From: UBA1952 sp965246855
GTDB taxonomy: Bacteria; Bacteroidota; Bacteroidia; Chitinophagales; Chitinophagaceae
Reading direction: 5' to 3'
Assembly: GCA_965246855.1 (NCBI GenBank)
Contig: CBDFFP010000002.1
Location: 496,001 to 560,000, forward strand
DNA length: 64,000 nucleotides
Numbering within the stretch: position 1 is the first letter of the stretch; each line of letters begins with the position of its first letter. Shown in pieces: positions 36,380 to 43,365 of the stretch. A program made the position numbers and the translations under genes. The notes below the pieces were generated by a model. It was not told the DNA's origin, ran no database searches, and worked only from the letters and a program-made list of their open reading frames with translations.

Positions 36380-36408
36380 AAAAAGCCCGGCTATTCTGCT
36401 GGGCTTTT
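36380..36408. terminator. Hairpin terminator near the prophage end
   Basis: AAAAGCCCGGC and GCTGGGCTTTT form a stem (one G-T pair) around TATTCT, with short A/T tracts on both sides. It would stop minus-strand transcription before it leaves the phage. Confidence 0.65.
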
Positions 36409-36482
36409 GCTTTGATAAAGGTCTGATTTGCTCTTCTGTTTCATACTCCAAAAGTAGGCATTCACGCCCGTACCTTCGCACC

Positions 36483-36592
36483 GCGACTCACACTTTATTA
36501 CCCGAAAACCCTCAACCATTGGCCTCCCTTCCTGGAAGGCTGCTGGGCGAGGGCTTTCAGTAGCCCTACGGTTTTCGGGCCGTGTGAGTCGC
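36483..36592. ncRNA. Candidate structured RNA between the phage end and dam
   Basis: GCGACTCACAC (36483-36493) pairs with GTGTGAGTCGC (36582-36592). Inside it CCCGAAAACC (36501-36510) pairs with GGTTTTCGGG (36570-36579). Smaller hairpins CTTCC/GGAAG and GGGCT/AGCCC lie within. No ORF explains this. Terminator-like hairpins flank it on both sides (36380-36408 and 36618-36646), so the transcribed strand is unclear. This is a prediction from pairing only. Confidence 0.35.
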
Positions 36593-36617
36593 ATCCCGTC
36601 CGCACCTTCCTTTACTA

Positions 36618-36646
36618 CAAAAGCCCGGCAACTCGCCGGGCTTTTT
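36618..36646. terminator. Rho-independent terminator downstream of dam
   Basis: AAAAGCCCGGC and GCCGGGCTTTTT pair perfectly around AACTC, just after the dam stop codon. T tracts on both strands would allow termination in either direction. Confidence 0.85.
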
Positions 36647-36653
36647 ACTTTCT

Positions 36654-37451
36654 CTAAATCGCATAATTCGCGGTCAGCACTTCCACCTTCTTTTTGTCCG
36701 TCCGCGTGCCACCAGCAGCCAGGGTATTTTGTACAATCTCCTTCTGATGCCAGCCGTGCCGTTGCGCGTATTCGGTTAGCTCTGGATAGGGAAAGCTGCT
36801 TAAAAGAAACTTCCCTTCCAGCGTGGTATTCCCTTCCAGCAGTTCCAGAAAATGCGCCATTGTATAGCCCTTGTAATGCCCTAAACATGTCCCCGGATAC
36901 GGCGGGTCTTGATAGTGGAAAGCGTCCGCGCAGTCGCGGCTTTTGATGACCTGAAGCGCGTCGTTGTTTTCCACTTGCACGCGCAGCAGACGGTCGCGGT
37001 AAGCCTCCCGGAAGGCATCTATCTTGTTTCGTGTACTCTTTTCGCAGGTGTCTTTTTTCCGGCAATAAGCCCACCCCGACAGAATCTTGCTACTAAAGCT
37101 CATGTTCGTCTGAATCCACACCGCCCATGCCCTTTGCACTTCTGAAAACAGATGCGGGTAAGTGTAAATCACGCCCGCATCGCGGTGTAGTTCCCGGCTG
37201 TGTAACGTTTCTTCCACCATCTGCTGAAGCTCCGGGAAACGGCTTTGCAGCACCCTGTAAAAGTTCACGATTTCCCCGTTTGCATCGTTTACCACTTCCA
37301 CCGGCGAAGGGTCTTTTGCCCAGAAGATTGCACCGCCACCGACGAATGCTTCCGTATAAAGCCGGTGCGCTGGAATCAGCGGAAGAATGGTACTGACCAG
37401 CTTTTGTTTACCGCCATAATACGATATGGGGGTCTTGAGCCTTGCTCTCAT
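36654..37451 (-). CDS. Dam-type DNA N6-adenine methyltransferase (phage)
   Basis: The 265-residue enzyme has the Dam/MboIIA-family motifs: PISYYGGKQKLV (residues 8-19, SAM-binding), EAFVGGGAIFW (34-44) and the catalytic DPPY at 182-185. It transfers a methyl group from SAM to N6 of adenine; the recognition sequence cannot be read from this. It sits next to the phage end, where Mu keeps the mom DNA-modification gene, so protection of phage DNA from host restriction is the likely role. It follows the tail-fibre gene by 62 nt and ends at a terminator. Confidence 0.92.
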   Translation of the reverse strand: MRARLKTPISYYGGKQKLVSTILPLIPAHRLYTEAFVGGGAIFWAKDPSPVEVVNDANGEIVNFYRVLQSRFPELQQMVEETLHSRELHRDAGVIYTYPHLFSEVQRAWAVWIQTNMSFSSKILSGWAYCRKKDTCEKSTRNKIDAFREAYRDRLLRVQVENNDALQVIKSRDCADAFHYQDPPYPGTCLGHYKGYTMAHFLELLEGNTTLEGKFLLSSFPYPELTEYAQRHGWHQKEIVQNTLAAGGTRTDKKKVEVLTANYAI

Positions 37452-37513
37452 TTATTGGTTTTTGGAAAAGGTTTCTTTTAAAAGAATTGCCTCCCTTCCC
37501 GCAACCGTTGCTC

Positions 37514-38221
37514 TTATTGCAACACAGAGCTTCCCACCACGCTGATGTTTCCCACTGCGTTGGTGCTGTCTTCCCGTTCCGGTGCAAAGACAATCAGGAA
37601 ATCGTCCGGCGAATACACCGTGAACTCATGCAGCGCTTTCCAGCCGTTCATCAGTTCTTTGTTCCTTACCTGTATTTCAACGTCGCCTGCACTGTTTGAC
37701 GTGGCCATCAATGTAAACGTGCAACCCGCGCCGGTTACATCAGCGTAGGTGCAATGCGCCACCAGCGTTTCAAAAGGCGCAAGCTGAAGAACCGCTCTAT
37801 TGTCCGTCAGCTCACTCACGACCAGCGCCAACTCCACATTTTGCGCATCACCGGGTTCTGAAATACAACCACCACCCCATACCCGCTCCGCCGCGCGTCG
37901 CGTCCGGCTCAGCATCCCACCCGCCTGCGAAGAATCATGCGTGGCTGCCGTCCCGGTTCCAAACGCAGAAGGGCCGTTATCTCCACTGGCCGTTACGTTG
38001 TAGCCTGCCGCAAAAGCGCCGGAACTTGCGCTGTAATTCAGTCCCTCAGGCGAGATATTACGGTAGCCGCCAGAATAGTACGGAATGCCTTCTCCAGGGC
38101 CGTTTACATCCGACTCCTGCACATGCACTACACTGTCCACCAAGTCCGCAAAATCCTGCGCACTCGGTTTTTTTCCTGCTGAAAACAACGCCTTCAGCGC
38201 GGCCCTTAGTTTGATAGCCAT
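37514..38221 (-). CDS. Putative tail fibre/appendage protein
   Basis: ATG 38221 (MAIKLRAALKALFSAGKKPS) overlaps the stop of the upstream gene (TAATG), indicating coupled translation; the frame is open further up but without that coupling. The 235-residue product begins with a helical segment (LKALFSAGKKPSAQDFADLVDSVV), as seen at the start of Bacteroidota phage tail appendage proteins. It continues with a Gly/Ser-rich middle and a beta-rich end. It is the last structural gene before dam, the usual place of a fibre or receptor-binding protein. The assignment is by position and style; no receptor domain is recognised. Confidence 0.6.
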   Translation of the reverse strand: MAIKLRAALKALFSAGKKPSAQDFADLVDSVVHVQESDVNGPGEGIPYYSGGYRNISPEGLNYSASSGAFAAGYNVTASGDNGPSAFGTGTAATHDSSQAGGMLSRTRRAAERVWGGGCISEPGDAQNVELALVVSELTDNRAVLQLAPFETLVAHCTYADVTGAGCTFTLMATSNSAGDVEIQVRNKELMNGWKALHEFTVYSPDDFLIVFAPEREDSTNAVGNISVVGSSVLQ

Positions 38222-39045
38222 TAGTCCATTGGGTATGAAGTGTGAAAACGAAGCGTGTAGCCGGTGATGCTGGAAACCGGAGGCTTCACCAGCCCGATTT
38301 GCAGCATAAAAGGCTGGTTGTTTGCCTGCCGCCAAATATGCATGGATTGCGCGCGAATGGCCGGGTCATCCGGTTTTGTGATGCCGTGATAGTCGCACAT
38401 TGCCGGAAAAGACAGGTTTGCCGTAGGGGAAATATTAGCTGGCAGCGCCGCGACGATTATATAGCGCACAGGCGGGGCCGAAATGCTTTGCGCATTCACC
38501 ACCACCAACTCGCCGCGCAGATGAATCATGCGCGTCAGGAAGTTGCGTCGAACCTCAATATTGAAAGCGCCAAAACCATAGGTAGAAAAGGTGTTTGACA
38601 GTGAACGCCAGGAATCCTGCGCCGCCGCCCGCTGTCCGGCGATGCTTTCCAACCTCGGCAACACCTGTACATCGTTTGCAATCAGTGTGCCACCCACCGG
38701 GCCGCCCAGAATCGCCCAGCGCGTTACCTCCAACACATTGTAGGTCTGTGAATTTTGGAAAACCGCTTGCTGTCGGGTTTCCACCAAATACAATTTGTGC
38801 GCATTTACGCCAGCAGCAGAAGACGTTCTAAACGGAAGCACTTCGCCGTTATACAACAGCCAGCCGTCCGAAAAAATGTCGCCGCCGTCATCCACGCAAC
38901 CGCTCAAAATCATTAGCGACGGGTACGTGCCATCATCCTGAAGCGCAGGCCATTTCAGTACCTCGGCCAGCGCCTTCTGGTTAAAGTCCAGCACGTCGGT
39001 ATCCAAAGGAAACCCGCCCGTCTGCGTAAAATCTGTGTAGTTCAT
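38221..39045 (-). CDS. Putative baseplate-associated tail protein
   Basis: The 274-residue product starts MNYTDFTQTGGFPLDTDVLDF, followed by ALAEVLKWPAL and a beta-rich body (GWLLYNGEVLPFRTSS, LTRMIHLRGELVVVN). Proteins opening with such a TQTGGFPL/ETL-type segment are common just after tail protein I in Bacteroidota Mu-like phages, as I recall them. It lies between the tail-protein-I analogue and the last fibre gene and is coupled to the latter by a TAATG overlap. A role at the tip of the tail is likely; the fold was not identified. Confidence 0.62.
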   Translation of the reverse strand: MNYTDFTQTGGFPLDTDVLDFNQKALAEVLKWPALQDDGTYPSLMILSGCVDDGGDIFSDGWLLYNGEVLPFRTSSAAGVNAHKLYLVETRQQAVFQNSQTYNVLEVTRWAILGGPVGGTLIANDVQVLPRLESIAGQRAAAQDSWRSLSNTFSTYGFGAFNIEVRRNFLTRMIHLRGELVVVNAQSISAPPVRYIIVAALPANISPTANLSFPAMCDYHGITKPDDPAIRAQSMHIWRQANNQPFMLQIGLVKPPVSSITGYTLRFHTSYPMD

Positions 39046-39048
39046 TGC

Positions 39049-39540
39049 TTAGTAATTTAAAGTGATAAACTTGGAAGAAGGAATGCGGTATTTGTTCACC
39101 AGCGCCCGCATCCGCGCCGCGTCGTAAGTCAAGGCCACCGGTACAAACACCACAAAGCCACGGCTCAGAATCTCCGGTTGGGTATAGACGTAACGCGTCA
39201 AATTCACTTGCACCGCCGTTTCCGAACGCCTGTAAACAAAAACCGGCTGCGCCTCCGCCCTGCGCCGCAACCAAAGCGGGTCAGCCGGGAAAGCATCCTG
39301 GATATAAATCCGCCTTTGCACAGGGTCAAAAACATCGTTCAGTGTCCCTTCCAACCGGCACACCTGCCCGTTGCGTTTTAGCTCCCGTTGGTCTTCCGCG
39401 CGCTTTACTGCCAGCACCTGGCGCAACAGTTCCATCTGCATCGCCACCGCGTCCACCCACACCCGCAACCGGGGCATTTGCAGCACAGCCGGAACCATCT
39501 GCCGGGCCAGCCGGATCAGGTCGGTATTAAAGAGGCTCAT
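39049..39540 (-). CDS. Phage tail protein I analogue (baseplate wedge)
   Basis: The 163-residue protein directly follows the J-like baseplate gene with a 14-nt overlap, the position of gpI in P2/Mu-type tails. Its N-terminus (FNTDLIRLARQMVPAVLQMPRL) is helical, followed by LNDVFDPVQRRIYIQDAFPADPLWL and YTQPEILSRGFVVFVP. Sequence resemblance to gpI is weak, so the call relies mainly on order. It would link the baseplate wedge to the fibre. Confidence 0.58.
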   Translation of the reverse strand: MSLFNTDLIRLARQMVPAVLQMPRLRVWVDAVAMQMELLRQVLAVKRAEDQRELKRNGQVCRLEGTLNDVFDPVQRRIYIQDAFPADPLWLRRRAEAQPVFVYRRSETAVQVNLTRYVYTQPEILSRGFVVFVPVALTYDAARMRALVNKYRIPSSKFITLNY

Positions 39541-40393
39541 GTGGAAGGAATTGAAGGGTTAAATCAGCCGGAGCAATGCGCAGCCAGCCCGCATCCGGCA
39601 GGTACTGCGCATCCACCGCCGCCCAAGCCAGCGCACCATAGCGCGCTGCAATCGCGTTCACATCCGGTATTACCACGCCGTCCACCGCCTGCAACGCATC
39701 CACCAGTTTTTCCCGCACAAAAAGCCCGGAAAAGGGCATCCCGGTTTGTAGGAAATCGCGCACTGCATTTTGCACCGGCGTCGCGTCCGTGCCGTCCAGC
39801 CGTGCGCCCGCAACATCCAGAATCAGCGGGTCGTAATACACCGTCATGTCCAACTTCAGACTGTCCGCCGCGTTGCTCTCGCAATACACCTTCACGCCCG
39901 CGTCTTTTATCCGTTGCACGTAGGTATTCAGCGCCGAGAGCTGCGCCGCTGTCAGCGGCACCAGGTCGCCGTTCGCTTCCCCTGCCACCTTCAATCGTAG
40001 CCCCTTTGGCACTTCTATTGCCGCCGCATATTTCACCACCTTCTGCGCCGCTACCTGCGCCGCCGTCAGGCCCGTGTTGTCATACACATCATCGTCCGGC
40101 AGCAGGTTGCCGCCAAACTGAAAAAGCAGCGCCTTCCACACATACCAGCGCAGCGTGTGTGCCTTCATGGCCAGCAGCGCCGCATCCACATCCACCCGGT
40201 GCTGGTCAAACATCTTCTGCAACACCCAGGCGCAAAACGCAAAAACATCAAACAGGATGCTTTCCAAAGAAACCGCCGAAAATTCGTCCGCAAACGTCTT
40301 TCCCGGCACGAGTTGGTATTGCGCAACAACGTCCGGCGACGCTATAAAGCGGTCGGTCATGTCCTTTTTGATTTGTGCTATCGTCTGCGCCAT
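39527..40393 (-). CDS. Baseplate J-like protein
   Basis: The 288-residue product has a J-like layout: a helical N-terminus (IAQIKKDMTDRFIASPDVV), the FSAVSLESILFDVFAFCAWVLQKMFD segment, and a C-terminal half with YVQRIKDAGVKVYCES, DMTVYYDPLILD and VQNAVRDFLQTGMPFSGLFV, recalling the end of gpJ/gp6 wedge proteins. It sits between the X/W-like small proteins and the I analogue, as in P2 and Mu. It would form the periphery of the baseplate. Confidence 0.75.
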   Translation of the reverse strand: MAQTIAQIKKDMTDRFIASPDVVAQYQLVPGKTFADEFSAVSLESILFDVFAFCAWVLQKMFDQHRVDVDAALLAMKAHTLRWYVWKALLFQFGGNLLPDDDVYDNTGLTAAQVAAQKVVKYAAAIEVPKGLRLKVAGEANGDLVPLTAAQLSALNTYVQRIKDAGVKVYCESNAADSLKLDMTVYYDPLILDVAGARLDGTDATPVQNAVRDFLQTGMPFSGLFVREKLVDALQAVDGVVIPDVNAIAARYGALAWAAVDAQYLPDAGWLRIAPADLTLQFLPHEPL

Positions 40394-40401
40394 TGTGTCC
40401 G

Positions 40402-40686
40402 TTATGAAATGATAAAGTCAAACCCGATTTCCCACGCCCCTATCCCTTCCGCCAGCCAATCGCTGCCTGTGGAAAGCGTCGCGCTGCTGATGCCGTTGGC
40501 CTTGTAGAAAGCCGCTACCGGATTCTGTGGCCATTGGGGCACTATCACGTCCGTCCCGGCCACCAGCGCATCGGTAAGCGCCAGACCGTTCAACGCCGCC
40601 ACGTCCCAAGCCGCTTCCAACGCGCCGCATTCCGCCAGCGCCACATCCAGTGCCGTCTGTCCCTGTTGTGCCTTAGTAGTTCGCAT
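40402..40686 (-). CDS. Small phage tail protein, LysM/tail-X-like
   Basis: ATG 40686 is used; a TTG one codon earlier is less likely. The 94 residues open with TKAQQGQTALDVALAECGALEAAWDVAALNGLALTDALVAGTDVIVP. This is the pattern of a LysM repeat (Gln/Thr-Leu start, ALNGL, then a valine-rich end), as found in tail protein X. Such proteins bind the baseplate hub or peptidoglycan. It overlaps the preceding gene by 14 nt and precedes the J-like gene. Confidence 0.62.
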   Translation of the reverse strand: MRTTKAQQGQTALDVALAECGALEAAWDVAALNGLALTDALVAGTDVIVPQWPQNPVAAFYKANGISSATLSTGSDWLAEGIGAWEIGFDFIIS

Positions 40687-40990
40687 CAATCGTAAGCTTT
40701 TGAGAAAGAGAGAAAGAAACAGACGCCACCCGCTGGCTGTCCGCTTCCATTTGCAGCTTTATTTTTCTGCGCCAAAGCGCGAAATCCGTCGTCATCAGCA
40801 CGTCCGAAATCCCCACGCCCACCGTTGGAGCCAGCTTCAGCGCACCGGGGCGCAGCATCAGTATCAGCGCCTGATTCTGATAAAGCGTATTGCCAACCTG
40901 AAGCCCGGAAACAATCTGTCCGGCAGCGCCTCGTTGTGGCACTACTATCAGCTCCATGTTGTCGTTAAGAAGGATTCCTTTGCCGCGCAT
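40673..40990 (-). CDS. Small baseplate protein, gp25/W-like by position
   Basis: ATG 40990 (MRGKGILLNDNMELIVVPQR) is favoured over an in-frame upstream start that would overlap the neighbouring gene. The 105 residues are beta-rich with a mid segment LRPGALKLAPTVGVGISDVLMTTDFALWRRKIKLQMEADSQRVASVSFSL; SQRVASVSF recalls gp25-like wedge proteins. Order between the V-like and J-like genes also fits the W/gp25 slot. The identification is tentative. Confidence 0.5.
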   Translation of the reverse strand: MRGKGILLNDNMELIVVPQRGAAGQIVSGLQVGNTLYQNQALILMLRPGALKLAPTVGVGISDVLMTTDFALWRRKIKLQMEADSQRVASVSFSLSQKLTIDANY

Positions 40991-40994
40991 AGTG

Positions 40995-41204
40995 TCAAAT
41001 GATTTTACCGATTGCCGATGTCGAGCCTGCACCTGCCGGGGTTGCCACCGCCAGCCCGATAGGCAAGTCACCGCTTTTTACAAACTTCTCAAAAGCATTC
41101 GCCAGCGCGCCCGCCAAATCGCTTTTAGAATCGCTGTTGCGGCTTTCCATGTCGGTCAGCGCCGTCATAATATCCGCCTTCAATCCGGGTGTATCTAAAG
41201 GCAT
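40995..41204 (-). CDS. Small hypothetical phage protein (69 aa)
   Basis: This short acidic helical protein reads MPLDTPGLKADIMTALTDME, then SDLAGALANAFEKFVKSGDLPIG. It lies 4 nt upstream of the gp25/W-like gene and 6 nt after the V-like gene, fully within the baseplate operon. No motif is recognised. The tight spacing is the main support that it is translated. Confidence 0.6.
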   Translation of the reverse strand: MPLDTPGLKADIMTALTDMESRNSDSKSDLAGALANAFEKFVKSGDLPIGLAVATPAGAGSTSAIGKII

Positions 41205-41210
41205 TTTGTG

Positions 41211-41717
41211 TTAGTTGAAAAGGGTTTTAAAGGATGTTTCAAACTGCTGTAAAGCGGCTTCCGTATCGGGCAAAATGCCCGCGCTCGGCCCGGCAGGTGT
41301 GTTCACTTTCAGGCCCCGGATAATGGCCACCAAATCCGCGAAAAGCTGCATCGCGCTGGTGCTGCTGTTGGCCACCTTCACCTTCCCGCTTTTGCCGTCT
41401 ATCACCAGCTTCAAATCCCCGAAAGCGTATTCCGCCTCCTCGGCCATGTCCACCACCAGCACACACAAATCTTCCACCGTTCCCGTCAGGCTTCCCACCA
41501 GCACATTGCTTCCCTTTTTAGGATAAAGCAGCGCCTTTTCCGCCGCCCCGGCCAGGGTGGGCCGAAGCCGCACCCCTTCCAGCTCCAAACCGCCCGCCAC
41601 CTTCACGGTACACGTCTCCGCTTCCACGGCCATTACCTCGCACACCAGCAGCGGCACGGGCATCGCCGGGAAAAGCGCCGCCATGCTCTGGCGCAGCTTT
41701 GCGTATTTATCCGCCAC
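41211..41717 (-). CDS. Baseplate assembly protein V-like (spike)
   Basis: The 168-residue product has a gpV-like OB-fold start (PAMPVPLLVCEVMAVEAETCTVKV), followed by VRLRPTL, LYPKKGSNVLVGSLTG and the repetitive beta-strand section AFGDLKLVIDGKSGKVKVANSS, and ends in a helix. It overlaps the hub gene by 11 nt. In P2/Mu-type tails gpV forms the central spike that pierces the outer membrane. The long triple-strand tip of V is short here. Confidence 0.72.
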   Translation of the reverse strand: MADKYAKLRQSMAALFPAMPVPLLVCEVMAVEAETCTVKVAGGLELEGVRLRPTLAGAAEKALLYPKKGSNVLVGSLTGTVEDLCVLVVDMAEEAEYAFGDLKLVIDGKSGKVKVANSSTSAMQLFADLVAIIRGLKVNTPAGPSAGILPDTEAALQQFETSFKTLFN

Positions 41718-42729
41718 GTTGCCCTCCCACTTTTAAGCCGAGTTGCACCTTCCTTTCCCCGCCGTTTTGGGAGAAAGAAGTCGTTACGGCGGTAACGTAA
41801 TAACTGCCGTCCTTGTACGGAAAATCTTCGTCCACCACTTCGGCAGAATAGCCCGGCGCAACTGCCGGAATCAGCCAGGTTGTAATGCTGCCTTCATAGC
41901 CGTCCGACATGCGCTTCAGGTACTCCGTTTTCGCCGTCGCCGCCGCGCTTCCCGCGTCCATCGTGCCGCGCTTCAGCGTAATGCTGTCGCCGCCCGTGGT
42001 TCCAAATTGCGCCTTCACCACCTTGCCGTCCGCGCCGATGCGCTCCACCGTTACTTCTAATTTCTTATCCTGCGCCGTCACATACTTCAGATCGGCGCTT
42101 TCTATGTTTTGCTGGAAAGAGTAGCGGACTTCACCGTGCGGCTCAATGTAGGGCGGATGAATATTAAGCTGCCATTTCTTCGCGTCCGCCAGCCACTTCA
42201 GGTAGATATTCCCGCCCGTTTCTTCCTGAAGCTTTTTCAGCACATCGTAGCCCGTCGCCTGGTGAATCACAAACTTGTCGTAGGTGATGCCCGTGCTTTC
42301 ATTCAACACCGCGTCGATGCCCGTTCCGTCTATCAGGTACTGCGCAATGGCCTTCACCGTTGCAGTCTTAAACTGCTTATCCTTCACCGCTTTCCGCATC
42401 AGGAAAAGCGCGTCTTCACACACCAGCACAATGCTGTCGCCGTCGCTGTCTATCCGCAACAGAAAGCCGTTAAATTCTTCTTCCAGCTTCCTGTTGTAGC
42501 CCAGCCGCACCAGCACCTTATCCCCGCGCTTCACCTTCATTTGCGGCGCTGCTTTGCTTCCGGCCTGTGGCTGTCCGTCCGGCGCAAATGCCTTTTTATA
42601 AGTTGCTCCCGGCAGCGTAATCGTACACGTATCGGCCAGCAAATCCACACTGCTATGAACCTCGCAGCTTTCCAAAAGCGCAAGCTGATAATCGCCTATC
42701 GTTATCTGCCAGTCGAGGTTAAAATACAT
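41707..42729 (-). CDS. Phage late control gene D-like tail hub protein
   Basis: The 340-residue protein begins MYFNLDWQITIGDYQLALLE and has the gpD/VgrG-type layout: ADTCTITLPG, KRGDKVLVRLGYN, EEFNGFLLRIDSDGD and QLNIHPPY, with a late LKRGTMDAGSAAATAKTEYLKRMSDGYEGSITTW segment matching the T4 gp27 fold. It would form the trimeric hub above the spike. It overlaps the V-like gene by 11 nt and is preceded by a short repeat-rich gap. Confidence 0.78.
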   Translation of the reverse strand: MYFNLDWQITIGDYQLALLESCEVHSSVDLLADTCTITLPGATYKKAFAPDGQPQAGSKAAPQMKVKRGDKVLVRLGYNRKLEEEFNGFLLRIDSDGDSIVLVCEDALFLMRKAVKDKQFKTATVKAIAQYLIDGTGIDAVLNESTGITYDKFVIHQATGYDVLKKLQEETGGNIYLKWLADAKKWQLNIHPPYIEPHGEVRYSFQQNIESADLKYVTAQDKKLEVTVERIGADGKVVKAQFGTTGGDSITLKRGTMDAGSAAATAKTEYLKRMSDGYEGSITTWLIPAVAPGYSAEVVDEDFPYKDGSYYVTAVTTSFSQNGGERKVQLGLKVGGQRGG

Positions 42730-42746
42730 AGTTCGCAGGGTCTTTC

Positions 42747-42785
42747 TACTTGATACTTGATACTTGCTACTTGATACTTTCTACT
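42747..42785. repeat. Short tandem repeat TACTTGATACTTG
   Basis: CTACTTGATACTTGATACTTGCTACTTGATACTTTCTAC consists of about four TACTTGAT-like units between the hub gene and the DUF6046-like gene. It is a low-complexity repeat without a visible role. Confidence 0.75.
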
Positions 42786-43365
42786 TTTTGAGCGGAATAA
42801 ACAAATCCCAATCGCTGTCGCTAAAGGCGCTGATGCTGTACGTCTGATTTTCTTCGCCCTTGCTGAAAGGAAACTCATACTTCTCCACCACCATCCGCGC
42901 GATGCCCATCGTTTCAAAAAGCGGGCAAATCACGTCAATCGTGTCGCGCGCTTCCAGCAGTGCACGCAGCCGGGCCACGTCTTCTTTGGGGTAGGAAATA
43001 CTTTCTTTCCGGGTAAGCAGCCCTTCAATGCTGATGTTGTAATCGTCCGCACTCCAACGCTCTTTTATCGTCCCTTTCAGGCGGTCGCCATTCGCCGAAG
43101 CTTTGGCCACCGTGCGCCGCGTTATCTGGTTCCCGCCGCTCACCGAAATCAGCGGCTCGGTCGGCAACAGCCAAAAGTCATCGCTGCTGCCGGTAAGCTT
43201 CAGGCGCAGCGGGAAATACATCGGCGTGCCAAAAAGCGAAACAAAAGTTTCGTCCGTCCGCTCCCTGTCCACCGGCTCCATGCCAGGATGCGGTTGGGGC
43301 GGGAAAACCACATCAAAGCGGTTCGGCAGAAATGCCAGTGCCCGCGGGTCAAAAAGGTTCGCCAT
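42781..43365 (-). CDS. DUF6046-like phage tail protein (N-like position)
   Basis: The 194-residue product has SVSGGNQITRRTVAKASANGDRLKGTIKERWSADDYNISIEGLLT, YPKEDVARLRALL and GIARMVVEKYEFPFSKGEENQTYSISAFSDSDWDLF, which I recognise as the DUF6046 pattern of Bacteroidota phages. It lies between the tape measure and the hub, where Mu encodes gpN, so it probably helps attach the tape measure to the baseplate. The activity is unknown. Confidence 0.7.
   Translation of the reverse strand: MANLFDPRALAFLPNRFDVVFPPQPHPGMEPVDRERTDETFVSLFGTPMYFPLRLKLTGSSDDFWLLPTEPLISVSGGNQITRRTVAKASANGDRLKGTIKERWSADDYNISIEGLLTRKESISYPKEDVARLRALLEARDTIDVICPLFETMGIARMVVEKYEFPFSKGEENQTYSISAFSDSDWDLFIPLKK

Noticed and set aside
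36391..37074. Minus-strand ORF ending MKQKSKSDLYQSKSPAE
   Set aside because: Most of it is an out-of-frame reading of dam; the final 17 codons follow a TACTTTTG box but run into a terminator and are too short to support.
39388..40347. Plus-strand ORF of 319 codons in the baseplate region
   Set aside because: Pro/His/Arg-rich shadow of the J- and I-like genes.
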